In this document: piece after piece, positions 1 to 6,455 of the stretch
Position numbering within the stretch: position 1 is the first letter of the stretch
How the letters are laid out: every line of letters starts with the position of its first letter
Assembly (NCBI GenBank): GCA_034432655.1
Contig: DAOUBP010000032.1
Location: 1-13,093 of the forward strand
Direction of reading: 5' to 3'
DNA: 13,093 nucleotides
From: DAOUBP01 sp034432655
Lineage (GTDB): Bacteria; Chloroflexota; Anaerolineae; CG2-30-64-16
Position numbers and translations under genes: made by a program
The notes under the pieces: model-generated
What the model was told of the DNA's origin: nothing
What the model saw: only the letters and a program-made list of their open reading frames with translations
Databases searched by the model: none

Positions 1-102
1 GTGGCCGGTGGCGGCCAGGATCGCCCGGCGCTGAAGTCGCCGGGCTGCCGAACGGCGCCCGCTCAAGCGGGCCGGAATGGCTGCAAACAAACCAAATGAC
101 CC
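1..102. repeat. Direct repeat, copy A (truncated by window edge)
   Basis: The first 72 bases are identical to bases 237-308, and similarity continues with about six mismatches to base 102. It contains two hairpins: GCCCGGCG (23-30) pairs with CGCCGGGC (38-45) across the loop CTGAAGT, and GCCCGCT (57-63) pairs with AGCGGGC (66-72). The copy begins at base 1, so its true left end is unknown. No open frame here looks like a protein. The paired short hairpins suggest a REP-like extragenic element, which is an inference from structure only. Confidence 0.8.
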
Positions 103-133
103 CTCGTGGGTCACCCGGCGCGGCCCTTGCCAT

Positions 134-181
134 TGCGCCGCCGGCGCAGGCAGCCCGGTTGACCGGGCGCTACCAGGTAGC
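134..181. repeat. Cluster of three tandem hairpins between the direct repeats
   Basis: Three consecutive perfect short inverted repeats lie here: TGCGCC/GGCGCA (134-139 with 143-148), GCCCGGT/ACCGGGC (153-159 with 162-168) and GCTACC/GGTAGC (169-174 with 176-181). There is no T-tract after them, so a factor-independent terminator is not supported. Together with the flanking repeats they make bases 1-340 a gene-free, hairpin-rich block downstream of the FemAB gene. GC-rich DNA forms short palindromes readily, but three back to back are more than expected by eye. Confidence 0.55.
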
Positions 182-236
182 CCGATCCATTCATGGTCGA
201 GCGGGCCGGCGTGACCGCGCACGCGACGGGTGATGG

Positions 237-338
237 GTGGCCGGTGGCGGCCAGGATCGCCCGGCGCTGAAGTCGCCGGGCTGCCGAACGGCGCCCGCTC
301 AAGCGGGCTGGAATGGCCACAAGCAAACCATAGGACCC
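237..338. repeat. Direct repeat, copy B
   Basis: This is the second copy of the element at bases 1-102, offset by exactly 236 bases. It is identical over 237-308 and diverges gradually to 338. The same two hairpins recur at 259-281 (loop CTGAAGT) and 293-308. It ends about 25 bases beyond the stop codon of the minus-strand FemAB gene, so its transcript would run into these hairpins, which might help 3'-end formation or stability. No transposase or terminal target duplication is visible in the window. Confidence 0.8.
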
Positions 339-363
339 ACCAGTGCTGTTGCCACTCCCCCCA

Positions 364-1509
364 TCACCCCGCCCCGGCAGCCCCCCGCCGCATGCGCAGC
401 GCCAGCCGATACAATGCATACCCGGTCCGCGACAGCGGCAGGTCCCATGCGCCGATGTAGCGCACCACCCGGCCGCCGAAACCCTGTTTGAACCGATAGA
501 CCCCCCACAGGCCGCCCTCGCCCCAGCTCTCGGGTTCGGCATAGGCGGCCGGATCCGCGCCCACCTCGTCCGGGATGCCCCACAGGTCATAAAGCGTGCA
601 GCCTCGCGCGCGCGCCCAGCGCATGGCCGCCCATTGCAGCGCATGGTTGGGCATCAAGTTGCGGCCTTCATCGGCCGAGGCCCCCCACATGTACCAGGCG
701 CTGCGGCCCAAGGCGAAGACTGCGATGGCCGCCAGCATGCGGCCTTCGTGCTCGGCCACCAGCCAGGTGCCCAGCCCGTCCGGCATGAAGATCCTGGTCG
801 CCTGGGCGTAGTACGCGGGGCTGTGCACCCCGAAGCCGTCCCGCCGGCCTGTGACTGCTAACAGATGCTGAATCTCGGACAGGTCGGCCGGGGTGCCTGG
901 TCGCACGGTTACCCCTTTGCGTTCGGCCAGGCGGATGTTATACCGCCACTTCGGTTTCATGCGCGCCAGGAGAGCGTCTTCGTCGCCGGCCAGGTCAACG
1001 TGGATGGTGCTCAGCGGTTGGATGCGTTGGGGGCTGGGTTGAAAGCCGTAGCCCGTCAATTGCGCGGCCAGGGCCGGGTCGTCCGGTTGTTCCGGCTCGA
1101 TTTTCAGCAACGCCGCATGGCGTTTGATGGCCGCAGCGCGCGCCATGGTGAGCACTGCGCGAACCTGATCCGGCGCCTTCCAGTCTACAACCGGTCCTTT
1201 GGGAATGTAGGCCAGGCTTTGGCCCCACGGCAGCCGACGATAGAGGATGCTGGCCCCGCCCAGGATCGGCGCGTCGGGGCTGGGGATGACGCGCAAGATC
1301 ACCCGTTCAGCCTGCCAGCCGAACGTGCGTTTTAGCTCGGCCCAGCGGCCAGTTTGCAGCAGATGGCCGGAGGAATGGCCGGCAACAAACGTGTCCCAGT
1401 CCGCTTCTGACGCTGCCTGGCCGGTCAGCGGGTGGCTTTCCCGTGCGGTCACCCAAACATGGCGTGGCTCCGGCAAGTCGGTGTAGAGTGTTTCCAGGTT
1501 TTGTGGCAT
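364..1509 (-). CDS. FemA/FemB-family peptidyl-tRNA-dependent aminoacyltransferase
   Basis: Likely a lipid II aminoacyltransferase that adds an amino acid to the peptidoglycan stem peptide from aminoacyl-tRNA at the cytoplasmic face of the membrane. The protein is about 381 residues, close to the family's usual 330-420. Visible family signatures are LLQTGRWAELKRTFGW near the N-terminus (about residues 50-65), a basic MKPKWRYNIRLAERKGV stretch in mid-protein, and the late block MWGASADEGRNLMPNHALQW followed by YDLWGIPD, typical of the second GNAT-like domain of FemAB proteins. The ATG at 1509 is chosen; a GTG at 1521 would add four residues, and neither has a strong ribosome site. It stands alone on the minus strand, divergent from the next gene. 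The amino acid it transfers cannot be told from sequence. Confidence 0.88.
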   Translation of the reverse strand: MPQNLETLYTDLPEPRHVWVTARESHPLTGQAASEADWDTFVAGHSSGHLLQTGRWAELKRTFGWQAERVILRVIPSPDAPILGGASILYRRLPWGQSLAYIPKGPVVDWKAPDQVRAVLTMARAAAIKRHAALLKIEPEQPDDPALAAQLTGYGFQPSPQRIQPLSTIHVDLAGDEDALLARMKPKWRYNIRLAERKGVTVRPGTPADLSEIQHLLAVTGRRDGFGVHSPAYYAQATRIFMPDGLGTWLVAEHEGRMLAAIAVFALGRSAWYMWGASADEGRNLMPNHALQWAAMRWARARGCTLYDLWGIPDEVGADPAAYAEPESWGEGGLWGVYRFKQGFGGRVVRYIGAWDLPLSRTGYALYRLALRMRRGAAGAG

Positions 1510-1546
1510 GGGTTGGCCCACGGATATCGGGTATCAGATGTGGGGT

Positions 1547-1576
1547 ATTATACCTGCAGCACGGCTGTTATGGGAA
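1547..1576 (-). promoter_or_regulatory. Putative sigma-70 promoter for the FemAB gene
   Basis: Read on the minus strand there is a perfect TATAAT (1552 to 1547). A weaker TTCCCA -35 (1576 to 1571) lies 18 bases upstream of it. Transcription would start near 1540, about 30 bases before the ATG at 1509. The -10 is convincing; the -35 matches consensus at only four of six positions. Confidence 0.55.
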
Positions 1577-1583
1577 ACCGGCT

Positions 1584-1612
1584 TTGACAGTGCCTTTCCG
1601 ACGTGCTATTAT
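1584..1612 (+). promoter_or_regulatory. Strong sigma-70 promoter for the 1685-3234 unit
   Basis: A perfect TTGACA (1584-1589) and TATTAT (1607-1612) are separated by exactly 17 bases. Transcription would begin near 1619, leaving a leader of about 65 bases before the ATG at 1685. The promoter position argues against any protein start upstream of about 1620 in this frame. It is back to back with the minus-strand FemAB promoter. Confidence 0.75.
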
Positions 1613-1684
1613 CGGTGGCCGTCAGCGGCAGGGACGATGGCTCCGTCGCAGAGACTGATCACAGCTATTTGCCGTAGGGAGTTC

Positions 1685-2413
1685 ATGCAAGCAAACCTGG
1701 TCAACGGCTGGCGCGAGGTGTTGGCGCGCATTTTCGAGGGCTTTGAGGTGGAGTACGGGGTGATGCCCGCATGGCTGGTCAACCCCGAGACCAACCGGCG
1801 GTTGAAGCTCGATCACTTCTATCCGGACATCGGCGTGGCAGTGCGTTTTGTGGGCCTGGAGGGCACTCAACGCAAGCGTCGCAAAAGCGACGAGGAAGTG
1901 GCAAGCGAGGAGAACCGGGAGGCGGCCCGCGCAGCAGTCTGTCGCGAGCATGGGGTGGTGTTGATCAGCATTGACCCGGAAGGTGAGCCGGCGGCCGCGG
2001 TGCGGGCCATCGAGCGCGGGTTGGCGCGTGCGGCCGCGCAACTGGCCCAAAATCCCGCCGTGCCTCACGCCACCAAGCAAAAGCTTATGCCTGCGCTCAG
2101 CGCGGCCCGGCGGCGGGCCGGCGAGTTCCTTTTGAAGCTGGATCCACCGGAAAAACTAAACCTGTACGCGGAAATGTGGTGGGATCGGCAGGCCAACCTG
2201 GCAACGCAGGCGCCCGCCAAAGCTGCCCCTGTCAGGCCGCAGCCCTATCGCCTGGGCATGGCGGTCAATCACGCGCACTATGGCCCAGGTAAGATCGTCG
2301 CCATCGCGGCGGAGGACGGGGATATGGCCATTACCGTTGCGTTCGAGGACCAGAAGGCGGGCGTCCGCACTTTCTACGCCAGCCTGGTGGCGGACAAACT
2401 CTTCCTGGAATGA
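1685..2413 (+). CDS. Unrecognised protein: nuclease-like N-terminal domain plus Tudor-like C-terminal domain
   Basis: A 242-residue soluble protein without an assignable name. Residues about 1-98 read like a PD-(D/E)XK/VSR-type fold: a leading helix, then LKLDHFYPDIGVAVRFVG (40-57) and a basic, charged stretch ending in CREHGVVLISID (86-97). The place usually held by the second acidic residue of the catalytic pair is R54, so activity is doubtful. Residues 100-180 are helical and Ala/Arg-rich. Residues 190-242, with VNHAHYGPGKIVAI, ITVAF and a final KLFLE, resemble the small Tudor/SH3-like tail of PcrA/UvrD helicases, which in that family contacts RNA polymerase. The frame stays open upstream to 1508, but the promoter at 1584-1612 and GGGAG at 1677-1681 favour the ATG at 1685. 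Its stop overlaps the next start by four bases. A DNA-repair or transcription-linked role is inference. Confidence 0.72.
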   Translation: MQANLVNGWREVLARIFEGFEVEYGVMPAWLVNPETNRRLKLDHFYPDIGVAVRFVGLEGTQRKRRKSDEEVASEENREAARAAVCREHGVVLISIDPEGEPAAAVRAIERGLARAAAQLAQNPAVPHATKQKLMPALSAARRRAGEFLLKLDPPEKLNLYAEMWWDRQANLATQAPAKAAPVRPQPYRLGMAVNHAHYGPGKIVAIAAEDGDMAITVAFEDQKAGVRTFYASLVADKLFLE

Positions 2414-3234
2414 TGCGGAGCATACGGCTTAACGGCACAGAGCTGACTTATCTGGAGCAGGGCACAGGCGCGGCGGTGCTCTTTGTGCACGGCAGCCTGG
2501 ACGACTTGCGCTCCTGGCGCTATCAGATGGAGCCTTTCGCGGCGCGTTACCGCGCGGTTGCTTACAGCCGGCGCTATCATTATCCCAACCCGTGGACCGG
2601 AGACGGCAGCGACTACTCGGCTCAGTTGCACGCCGATGACCTGGCCGCGCTGATTGAGGCGCTGGACCTGGCGCCGGCGCATCTGGTGACCTCTTCCTAC
2701 GGCGGCAACATCGCACTCTATCTGACCGCGCAGCGACCTGAGCTGGTGCGCAGCCTGGTGCTGTGCGAGCCGCCTTTGCTGCCGTGGCTGGCGCAGATCG
2801 AGGGCGGCCCGGTTCTGTGGGATGCTTTCGTGCAACAGGTCTGGCTGCCGGCCCGCCGCGCGTTTGAGGCTGGCGACCTGGAAGCCGGGGCCCGCGCGTT
2901 CCTGGACGGCGTCATGGGCCGGCCGACCTTTGAGCACCTCAACCCGCGCGTGCGCGCCATGATCATGGACAACGCGGCGGAGATGCGTGCAGAGACACTG
3001 GCCAACAACTACTTCCCGCCGTTCACCTGCGCAGACGCGGCGCGCATCCAACAGCCGGTGTTGTTGTTGAAGAGCGAGCTCGGCCCGCGAGTGTTTCACC
3101 GGATTGTGGACGAGCTGTGCCGCTGTCTGCCTCACGCCACCTGTGGCCTGATCCCCGGCGCCTCACATGCCATGCACGTGGGCAATCCGACGGTGTTCAA
3201 CGAAAAGGTCCTGACTTTCCTGGAAAGTTGTTGA
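2410..3234 (+). CDS. Alpha/beta hydrolase-fold protein
   Basis: A 274-residue single-domain alpha/beta hydrolase, the usual size for the family, with no signal peptide or membrane segment. The oxyanion-hole motif FVHGS is at residues 25-29. The nucleophile elbow reads T94-S-S96-Y-G98, so S96 is the likely catalytic serine and the first glycine of the GxSxG pattern is replaced by threonine. GASHAMHVGNP (250-260) supplies the catalytic histidine, probably H253. E223, in KSELGP after the seventh strand, is a candidate acid. The substrate cannot be deduced; esterase, lactonase and C-C hydrolase are all possible. The start overlaps the upstream stop as ATGA, so it is translationally coupled to the nuclease-like/Tudor protein. 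A second ATG at 2413 is an equally possible start. Confidence 0.88.
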   Translation: MMRSIRLNGTELTYLEQGTGAAVLFVHGSLDDLRSWRYQMEPFAARYRAVAYSRRYHYPNPWTGDGSDYSAQLHADDLAALIEALDLAPAHLVTSSYGGNIALYLTAQRPELVRSLVLCEPPLLPWLAQIEGGPVLWDAFVQQVWLPARRAFEAGDLEAGARAFLDGVMGRPTFEHLNPRVRAMIMDNAAEMRAETLANNYFPPFTCADAARIQQPVLLLKSELGPRVFHRIVDELCRCLPHATCGLIPGASHAMHVGNPTVFNEKVLTFLESC

Positions 3235-3318
3235 TCTGGGCATTCCTGACCTGCGTCATGGCGAGACTTTCTAACCCCTGCTAATCTTTCCTCTGAAACT
3301 ATCGCCAGCATACCAATC

Positions 3319-3382
3319 ACCAGTTTACCAACTTACCAGTTTGCCAACTTACCAGTCTACTAACTTACCAGTCTACCACCGG
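3319..3382. repeat. 16-bp tandem repeat (2 x 8 bp) upstream of iorA
   Basis: Four consecutive 16-bp units occur, starting at 3319, 3335, 3351 and 3367, with consensus ACCAGTYTACCAACTT. Each unit is two 8-bp halves (ACCAGTYT and ACCAACTT). The last unit degenerates into the iorA ribosome site, GGAGGT at 3381-3386. The array is AT-richer than its surroundings. The 158-base spacer between the hydrolase and iorA (3235-3392) holds no other clear feature: no convincing -35/-10 pair was found, so the iorA promoter is unplaced. Confidence 0.85.
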
Positions 3383-3392
3383 AGGTAAGACC

Positions 3393-5231
3393 GTGACCAT
3401 ACGCATGCTTTCCGGCAATGAGGCCGTGGCACGCGGGGCCTGGGAGGCCGGGGTGGCCGTGGCCTCTGCCTATCCCGGCACCCCTTCTACCGAGATCCTT
3501 GAAGAATTCGCCCGTTTCCCCGGCGTCTACGCCGAATGGGCCACCAATGAGAAAGTCGCCGTGGACGTGGCGGTGGGCGCGGCTTACGCGGGCCGTCGCG
3601 CACTGGCCGCTATGAAACACGTGGGCTTGAACGTCGCCGCAGACTCTTTCATGTACGCGTCCATGACCGGCATCGAGGCCGGCCTGGTGATCGTCTCGGC
3701 CGACGATCCCGCCATGCACTCCAGCCAGAACGAGCAGGACAACCGCACCTTCGCCAAGTTCGCCCGCGTCCCCTGCCTGGAACCCGCGGACAGCCAGGAA
3801 GCCAAAGACCTGACCGTGGCCGCGTTTGAGCTGAGCGAGCGGTTCGATACCCCCGTGCTGCTGCGTTTGACCACGCGCGTCTGTCATTCGACCAGCGCGG
3901 TTGAACTGACGAATCGGCGAATGAGCGAATCAACGAATGGCGAATCAGCGAATGACGAATCCGCAGTCCGCAATCCGCAATCCGCAATCCGCCGCTTCCC
4001 CCGCAATCCTGCCAAATACGTGATGGTGCCGGCCAATGCCATCAAGCGCCATCCCGTCATCGAGGCACGCATCCGGGCGGTGGCCGAGTACGCTGAAACC
4101 TTTCCTTTCAATCGGGTCGAACCGGGAGACCGGGCGCTGGGCATCATCACTGGTGGTGTCGCTTATCAGTACGCCAAGGAGGTCTTCCCAACCGCCAGCG
4201 TGCTTAAGCTGGGCATGACTTGGCCGCTGCCCGAGAAGCTGATTCGCCACTTTGCGGCCTCGGTGGACCGGTTGATCGTGATCGAGGAGCTGGACCCGTT
4301 CATCGAGGAAGCTGTCAAACTGATGGGGATCCCCTGCGAGGGCAAGAGCATCTTCCCGCTGATCGGTGAGTTCGACCCGCAGGTGGTGCGTGAGAGCGCG
4401 ATCAAAGCGGGCCTGCTGCCGGAATCGGCCCGTGTGCCTTTGCCGGATGTAGATGTAGGCCCATTGCCGGCGCGGCCGCCCGTGTTGTGCCCCGGCTGTC
4501 CTCACCGCAGCACTTTTTACGTCCTCAACAAGCTCAAGGTGCCGGTCAACGGCGACATCGGCTGCTACACCCTGGGTCTGATCCCGCCGCTCAGCGCGAT
4601 CCATACCTGCGGCTGCATGGGCGCCGGCATTGCAGTGGCGCACGGTGCGGCCAAGGCCGGCAGCCCGGAGCGCCATGTGGCCGTCATCGGCGATTCGACC
4701 TTTTTTCACACCGGCCTGCCCGCGCTGGCCAACGTGGTGTACAACCAAAGCCCGGTGATCACCATTATCATGGACAACCGCGTCACCGGCATGACCGGCC
4801 ACCAGGAGAACCCCGGCACCGGCCGCACCTTGCTGGGGAAGTCAGCCCCGCGCATCGAGCTGGAACCGCTGGTGCGCGCGTTAGGCGTCAGGCACGTGAA
4901 GACCGTGCCCGCCTATCATGTGGATGAGATCGAGAAGACCCTCAAGGAATACCTGAAGCTCGATGAGCCGTCAGTGCTCATCACCGAAGAGCCGTGCGCT
5001 CTGCTGCCCGAAGCGCGCAAGCGGTGGGTGCCGCTGGAGGTGCTGAGCGACAAATGCAACGGCTGCACCCTCTGCTTCCGCATCGGTTGCCCGGCCATCC
5101 TCAAGAGCGAGGAGCTGGACGAGAAGACCCAACGGCCCAAGGCGTTGATTGACCCCTCCCTGTGCACCGGCTGTGAGGTGTGTGCGCAGGTGTGCCCGCG
5201 CGATGCCATCAAGTTCCGGGAGCAACTATGA
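3393..5231 (+). CDS. iorA: Indolepyruvate:ferredoxin oxidoreductase, alpha subunit
   Basis: Large subunit of the thiamine-diphosphate enzyme that oxidatively decarboxylates indolepyruvate and related aryl pyruvates to aryl-acyl-CoA and CO2, reducing ferredoxin. The length, 612 residues, fits the family. Residues 1-165 are the pyrimidine-binding domain (YPGTPSTEILEEFA at 27-40). Residues about 205-350 follow with NPAKYVMVPANA and a second domain. Residues 366-535 are the pyrophosphate domain, with CPGCPHRSTFY and a GDS...DN thiamine/Mg motif at 433-462. The C-terminus carries two [4Fe-4S] sites, C555-C558-C561-C566 and C591-C594-C597-C601. The GTG start is set by GGAGGT at 3381-3386, six bases upstream. 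Residues about 173-200 are encoded by a DNA repeat array and look foreign. It overlaps iorB by four bases (ATGA). Confidence 0.95.
   Translation: MTIRMLSGNEAVARGAWEAGVAVASAYPGTPSTEILEEFARFPGVYAEWATNEKVAVDVAVGAAYAGRRALAAMKHVGLNVAADSFMYASMTGIEAGLVIVSADDPAMHSSQNEQDNRTFAKFARVPCLEPADSQEAKDLTVAAFELSERFDTPVLLRLTTRVCHSTSAVELTNRRMSESTNGESANDESAVRNPQSAIRRFPRNPAKYVMVPANAIKRHPVIEARIRAVAEYAETFPFNRVEPGDRALGIITGGVAYQYAKEVFPTASVLKLGMTWPLPEKLIRHFAASVDRLIVIEELDPFIEEAVKLMGIPCEGKSIFPLIGEFDPQVVRESAIKAGLLPESARVPLPDVDVGPLPARPPVLCPGCPHRSTFYVLNKLKVPVNGDIGCYTLGLIPPLSAIHTCGCMGAGIAVAHGAAKAGSPERHVAVIGDSTFFHTGLPALANVVYNQSPVITIIMDNRVTGMTGHQENPGTGRTLLGKSAPRIELEPLVRALGVRHVKTVPAYHVDEIEKTLKEYLKLDEPSVLITEEPCALLPEARKRWVPLEVLSDKCNGCTLCFRIGCPAILKSEELDEKTQRPKALIDPSLCTGCEVCAQVCPRDAIKFREQL
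3911..3992. repeat. Array of 8/7-bp repeats inside the iorA coding sequence
   Basis: Seven units of the form GAATNNNC or GAATNNC (3911-3964) run into four units of AATCCGC, the first reading AGTCCGC (3965-3992). The array encodes a Ser/Asn/Glu/Arg-rich linker, about residues 173-200 of IorA, between the first two domains, where related proteins usually have a shorter connector. The composition and periodicity differ from the rest of the gene. Unit lengths of 7 and 8 are not multiples of three, yet the reading frame is intact across the whole array. Confidence 0.85.
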
Positions 5232-5833
5232 CAGACACCATCAACTTTCTCCTCGCCGGCGTCGGGGGACAGGGCACGATCCTGGCGGCGGATGTATTAG
5301 TCAACGTGGGGATGGCTGCCGGGTATCAGGCCAAACAGGCCGAGGTACATGGCATGTCGCAGCGCGGGGGCAGTGTCACCAGTTTTGTGCGGTGGGGGAA
5401 GGTCGTCTACTCGCCATTGGTCGGCGCGGGCGAAGTAGACGTTTACCTGGCGTTTGAAAAGGCCGAGGCGCTGCGCTACCTCAATCAGCTCCGGCCCGGC
5501 GCGTTGGCCGTCGTCAACATGCAGGCGATCCTGCCCGTGACCGTCACCTCCGGCGGGCAGCCCTATCCGGACGATGAGCGGCTGCGGGCCGCGCTCGCCC
5601 AGGTCACCGACAAAGCGGTCTATGTGGACGGTGAACGGATCGCCGAGGAGCTCGGCAATGTCCGGGCCGCCAACGTGGTGCTTTTGGGCGCGCTTTCGAA
5701 GCTGATCGAGCGCGAGGGGCTGGCGCCCGGCCTGACGCCGGAGACATGGCTCAAGGTGATCGAAGAGCGCGTGCCGGCGAAGTATGTCGAACTGAACCGC
5801 AAGGCGTTTCAGGCGGGACGCGAGGCTGTATAG
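5228..5833 (+). CDS. iorB: Indolepyruvate:ferredoxin oxidoreductase, beta subunit
   Basis: Small (gamma-domain type) subunit that pairs with IorA to complete the oxidoreductase; it contributes the CoA-related catalytic domain of the pyruvate:ferredoxin oxidoreductase superfamily. It is 201 residues, normal for IorB. Family marks are LLAGVGGQGTILAADVL (8-24) and AEVHGMSQRGGSV (38-50), then FEKAEALRYL and NVRAANVVLLGALS. It has no iron-sulfur cysteine motif, as expected. The ATG at 5228 overlaps the iorA stop and the protein begins exactly where homologues begin; in-frame upstream starts would only read iorA sequence out of frame. Co-translation with IorA in a 1:1 complex is the obvious reading. 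Confidence 0.95.
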   Translation: MTDTINFLLAGVGGQGTILAADVLVNVGMAAGYQAKQAEVHGMSQRGGSVTSFVRWGKVVYSPLVGAGEVDVYLAFEKAEALRYLNQLRPGALAVVNMQAILPVTVTSGGQPYPDDERLRAALAQVTDKAVYVDGERIAEELGNVRAANVVLLGALSKLIEREGLAPGLTPETWLKVIEERVPAKYVELNRKAFQAGREAV

Positions 5834-5862
5834 CTCGTTAGGGATGGGGCGGATTCATTCGA

Positions 5863-6318
5863 TCATTTGTCCCGCGGAATCGGCGTGCCCTGCAGCGCCT
5901 CCATCCGCTTGATGATCGCCTCCGGCACCGGTTGGCTGGCCCCGGCTGCGTAGTCGTACCACACCTGCGTGCTGCACCCCTCGGCCACCAGCCGGCCCGT
6001 GCGCGTTTCCGTGATGCGATAATCGAACACGAAGCTCTTGCGCCCCACCTTGCTGACCCAGATCGCAATCGCCAGCTGGTCGCCCAGCGTGGCAGGGGAT
6101 CGGTAACGGATGTTGACCTCGGCCAGGATGAACTGAAACTCGACCGGCAAGGTCGTCCGGCGGTCCAGCGCGGCATCTTCGCCCAGCAGTGTGCGGATGT
6201 AGGTCAGGCGCGCCAGCTCAAAATAGCTGAGATACACGGCGTTGTTCACGTGCGCCAAGGCATCGAGGTCGCGCCAGCGGATCTGGATCGGCAGGGTCAC
6301 AGGAACAGGATCGGACAT
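5863..6318 (-). CDS. Acyl-CoA thioesterase, 4HBT/YbgC hotdog family
   Basis: A 151-residue hotdog-fold thioesterase that hydrolyses an acyl- or aroyl-CoA to free acid and CoA in the cytoplasm. The signature IRWRDLDALAHVNNAVYLSYFE lies at residues 13-34, with D19 as the likely catalytic aspartate (the DxDxxxHVNN pattern). The size is typical of the family. The ATG at 6318 is preferred over one 21 codons upstream because GGGAG sits eight bases before it and the promoter at 6350-6378 would start transcription near 6343, downstream of the longer start. It converges on iorB with 29 bases between stops. Since IorAB makes aryl-acyl-CoA, this thioesterase could release phenylacetate or indoleacetate from it; that link is inferred from proximity only. 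Confidence 0.88.
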   Translation of the reverse strand: MSDPVPVTLPIQIRWRDLDALAHVNNAVYLSYFELARLTYIRTLLGEDAALDRRTTLPVEFQFILAEVNIRYRSPATLGDQLAIAIWVSKVGRKSFVFDYRITETRTGRLVAEGCSTQVWYDYAAGASQPVPEAIIKRMEALQGTPIPRDK

Positions 6319-6349
6319 AAGGGCGTCTCCCTGTTTGAAGATGGGCCTC

Positions 6350-6378
6350 ATTTTAGCGTTTGTGGCGGGTATCGTCAA
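6350..6378 (-). promoter_or_regulatory. Sigma-70 promoter for the thioesterase
   Basis: On the minus strand TTGACG (6378 to 6373) and TAAAAT (6355 to 6350) are 17 bases apart. Predicted transcription start is near 6343, about 25 bases before the chosen ATG at 6318. Both boxes match consensus at five of six positions. Confidence 0.7.
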
Positions 6379-6385
6379 CACAGGT

Positions 6386-6415
6386 TTGGCGGTTGCGGCC
6401 CTTTGCGTGTAGAAT
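6386..6415 (+). promoter_or_regulatory. Putative sigma-70 promoter for the wzz-led run
   Basis: TTGGCG (6386-6391) and TAGAAT (6410-6415) are 18 bases apart. Transcription would start near 6422, giving a leader of about 34 bases to the ATG at 6456. Its -35 is separated by only seven bases from the -35 of the divergent thioesterase promoter. Confidence 0.5.
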
Positions 6416-6455
6416 GGGAGGCCGAAAGATCATCCCCCTGCAAACGGGAGACGTA

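Noticed and set aside
1..338. CRISPR array
   Set aside because: There are only two repeat copies of about 102 bp with a long non-unique spacer and no cas genes.
1508..1684. N-terminal extension of the nuclease-like/Tudor protein
   Set aside because: The extension spans the predicted promoter and start site, overlaps the divergent FemAB gene start, and lacks a ribosome site, whereas the ATG at 1685 has one.
2374..3135. Minus-strand open frame of 253 codons opposite the alpha/beta hydrolase
   Set aside because: The plus-strand hydrolase has catalytic motifs and translational coupling; the antisense frame has none.
3945..4802. Minus-strand open frame of 285 codons opposite iorA
   Set aside because: It is antisense to the thiamine-binding region of iorA and begins in the repeat array; composition is typical of a shadow frame.
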